Origin: Candidatus Omnitrophota bacterium
Lineage (GTDB): Bacteria; Omnitrophota; Gorgyraeia; JACOVV01
DNA: 6,632 nt
Assembly: GCA_016177145.1 (NCBI GenBank)
Contig: JACOVV010000196.1
Location: forward strand, 1-6,632
Direction of reading: 5' to 3'
The position numbers and the translations under genes were made by a program. Positions within the stretch are counted from its first letter, which is position 1, and each line of letters opens with the position of its first letter. The notes under the pieces were generated by a model. That model worked only from the letters and a program-made list of their open reading frames with translations, was not told where the DNA came from and searched no databases. Of the stretch, positions 5,750 to 6,632 are shown in pieces.

Positions 5750-6460
5750 TTAAGCTATTATTTGAGCTTGCTCAAGGAAGTTATTGAAGATGGTTTTCCC
5801 GATTTTTTCATATTCCACCCGGATCGGACGATAATGATTTCTCAAAAGATCGGCGCCCATGCTTTTTAAATCACCCTCTTCCGTAAGCCACGCTTCAAGC
5901 ATAGCATGCGTCAACTCCGGGTGCCCCTGGATCCCATAGGCGCGATCACCGATTTTCACCACTTGATTTTTACAATGCCTGCCGGTGGCCAGCAAGGTCA
6001 TCTTTTGAGTCAGCCGGACCGTCTCCCCATGGAGTTGAAATGTTTTTACCGGAGAAGATAACCCTTTAAAGATCGGGTCTGCGTGACCTTCCGGAGTAAG
6101 ATCCATAGAAAAATATTTCCCTTCGGGATCTTTCCACCCGGTCTCTTTGACCGGATTCCGGTAAACCTCTCCCCCCGCGGCTTTCACCAGCAACTGCATT
6201 CCCAGGCAAATCCCCAGATATGGGATGCCGGCATGGAGCGCTTCTTGAATTTTCTGGAGTTCATCTTGGATTTTTGGGGTAACATCATTGGCGCTGTCGG
6301 GGCCGCCGAAGACAAAAATCGCTGAGTACTTTCTTGGGTCAGGGAAAACATCCCCGCGATCAAGGTCAATAGTATCTAAGGAGATATGACGTCCTGTTAA
6401 TATCTCTTCTAACAGGCCGGGGCATTCCTCTGGAACGTTTTTGACGATTAGGACTCTCAT
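5750..6460 (-). CDS. stand-alone class I glutamine amidotransferase (GuaA-N-like)
   Basis: A 236-residue class I (triad) glutamine amidotransferase, which hydrolyses glutamine to deliver ammonia or acts on a related gamma-glutamyl substrate. Visible motifs are VFGGPDSANDV (50-60), the nucleophile elbow YLGICLGMQ (81-89, C85), FQLHGETV (141-148) and IQGHPELT (177-184, H180 and E182). The catalytic Cys-His-Glu triad is therefore intact. It resembles the glutaminase domain of GMP synthase but lacks the PP-loop ATP pyrophosphatase and dimerisation domains, so it is not a complete GuaA. Such solo proteins are usually annotated GMP synthase-like; the partner and acceptor are unknown here. The ATG at 6460 begins with the expected first strand (MRVLIVKN). 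Only a weak GAG-type SD precedes it. It lies between two tRNA genes on the same strand, which gives no clear functional hint. Confidence 0.9.
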   Translation of the reverse strand: MRVLIVKNVPEECPGLLEEILTGRHISLDTIDLDRGDVFPDPRKYSAIFVFGGPDSANDVTPKIQDELQKIQEALHAGIPYLGICLGMQLLVKAAGGEVYRNPVKETGWKDPEGKYFSMDLTPEGHADPIFKGLSSPVKTFQLHGETVRLTQKMTLLATGRHCKNQVVKIGDRAYGIQGHPELTHAMLEAWLTEEGDLKSMGADLLRNHYRPIRVEYEKIGKTIFNNFLEQAQIIA

Positions 6461-6472
6461 CTCACTCGTCGA

Positions 6473-6539
6473 AGGGCGAAGCAGAATTCGTTCCTGCGTA
6501 GCCCTACCATTATCTTAGTTATTGTAGGGCGAAGAAGAA
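6473..6539. repeat. short direct repeat plus inverted repeat in the spacer
   Basis: AGGGCGAAGCAGAA (6473-6486) recurs as AGGGCGAAGAAGAA (6526-6539), 13 of 14 bases identical. Between and overlapping them, GCCCTAC (6501-6507) and GTAGGGC (6524-6530) form a 7-bp inverted repeat with a 16-nt AT-rich loop. No coding potential is seen. Neither strand shows a U tract after the stem, so this is not a clear terminator. It may be the remains of a dispersed intergenic repeat. Confidence 0.5.
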
Positions 6540-6547
6540 CGGATCCG

Positions 6548-6609
6548 CCTCTCCGCCTTCGGCGGAGGGCGAGATCTCGCCATCCGCCGCCTGTGGCGGC
6601 GAGATGGCG
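6548..6609. repeat. cluster of palindromes abutting and overlapping the tRNA 3' end
   Basis: Three symmetric elements are packed together. The first is a 7-bp hairpin CTCCGCC-TTC-GGCGGAG (6551-6567). The second is a perfect 14-bp palindrome GGCGAGATCTCGCC (6568-6581). The third is a 14-bp stem: CGCCATC (6578-6584) and CGCCGCC (6585-6591) pair with GGCGGCG (6595-6601) and GATGGCG (6603-6609), with loop TGT and one bulged A at 6602. The second and third share 6578-6581 and are mutually exclusive. The last stem includes the tRNA CCA end. CCTCTCCGCC at 6548-6557 is the inverted copy of the tRNA end GGCGGAGAGG at 6607-6616. Confidence 0.8.
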
Positions 6610-6632
6610 GAGAGGGTGGGATTCGAACCCAC
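6605..6632 (-). tRNA. partial tRNA 3' end, probably tRNA-Ser
   Basis: Read on the minus strand, the window edge gives a complete T arm (GTGGG-TTCGAAT-CCCAC), the acceptor 3' strand CCTCTCC, discriminator G and encoded CCA. The 5' acceptor strand should be GGAGAGG. Discriminator G with this acceptor end is typical of bacterial tRNA-Ser, but the anticodon lies outside the window, so the isotype is inferred. The CCA end is part of a 14-bp inverted repeat that continues into the spacer. Confidence 0.82.

Noticed and set aside
6509..6514. -10 box (GATAAT on the minus strand) for the amidotransferase
   Set aside because: No -35 element better than three of six bases at 16-18 bp; too weak to call.
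6473..6609. CRISPR-like array in the repeat-rich spacer
   Set aside because: Only two short imperfect direct repeats, no regular spacers, no cas genes; the rest is simple palindromes.

Overview
The window fits a bacterial chromosome of intermediate GC content. It has two blocks facing each other. Bases 1-3339 hold a three-gene plus-strand unit for cell-envelope or glycoconjugate modification. Bases 3340-6632 hold a minus-strand housekeeping block that reads, in its own direction, probable tRNA-Ser (cut by the window edge), a stand-alone glutamine amidotransferase, tRNA-Arg(CCG), dnaX and recR. The style of DnaX and RecR, the envelope triad and the palindrome-rich spacer next to a tRNA suggest an uncultured Gram-negative lineage, perhaps Candidatus Omnitrophota or a relative in the PVC/Elusimicrobia area. 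This is recognition from memory only; no search was possible.

Plus-strand block. A strong sigma70-type promoter (TTGACA-17-CATAAT, 127-155) drives a tightly packed unit. It contains a tiny membrane protein with an AYIDPGSGS motif, an alkaline-phosphatase-superfamily sulfatase/phosphotransferase-like protein with N-terminal membrane helices, and a protein whose N-terminal half carries a protein-kinase-like D-x4-N...D pattern and whose C-terminal half is a class I SAM methyltransferase. Gaps are 6 bp and then a 4-bp overlap. The genes start with ATG, GTG and TTG in that order, which suggests coupled translation with falling initiation strength. This triad is the best candidate for a poorly described system; its substrate is unknown.

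Minus-strand block. The tRNA-Arg gene has its own promoter (TTGCGC-17-CATAAT) and ends only 8 nt before the dnaX start codon. dnaX therefore has almost no leader, and the only SD-like bases are inside the tRNA acceptor stem. dnaX overlaps recR by 8 bp, and the ybaB/ebfC gene that usually sits between them is absent. The dnaX linker contains a perfect 20-bp inverted repeat with a U6 run in one arm and an A6 run in the other. A -1 frameshift there would give a gamma-like product of about 435 residues. The methyltransferase and recR stop codons abut with no spacer.

Right edge. The spacer between the amidotransferase and the partial tRNA is dense with palindromes. One 14-bp stem includes the encoded CCA end of the tRNA, and a second element repeats the tRNA acceptor-end sequence in inverted orientation.
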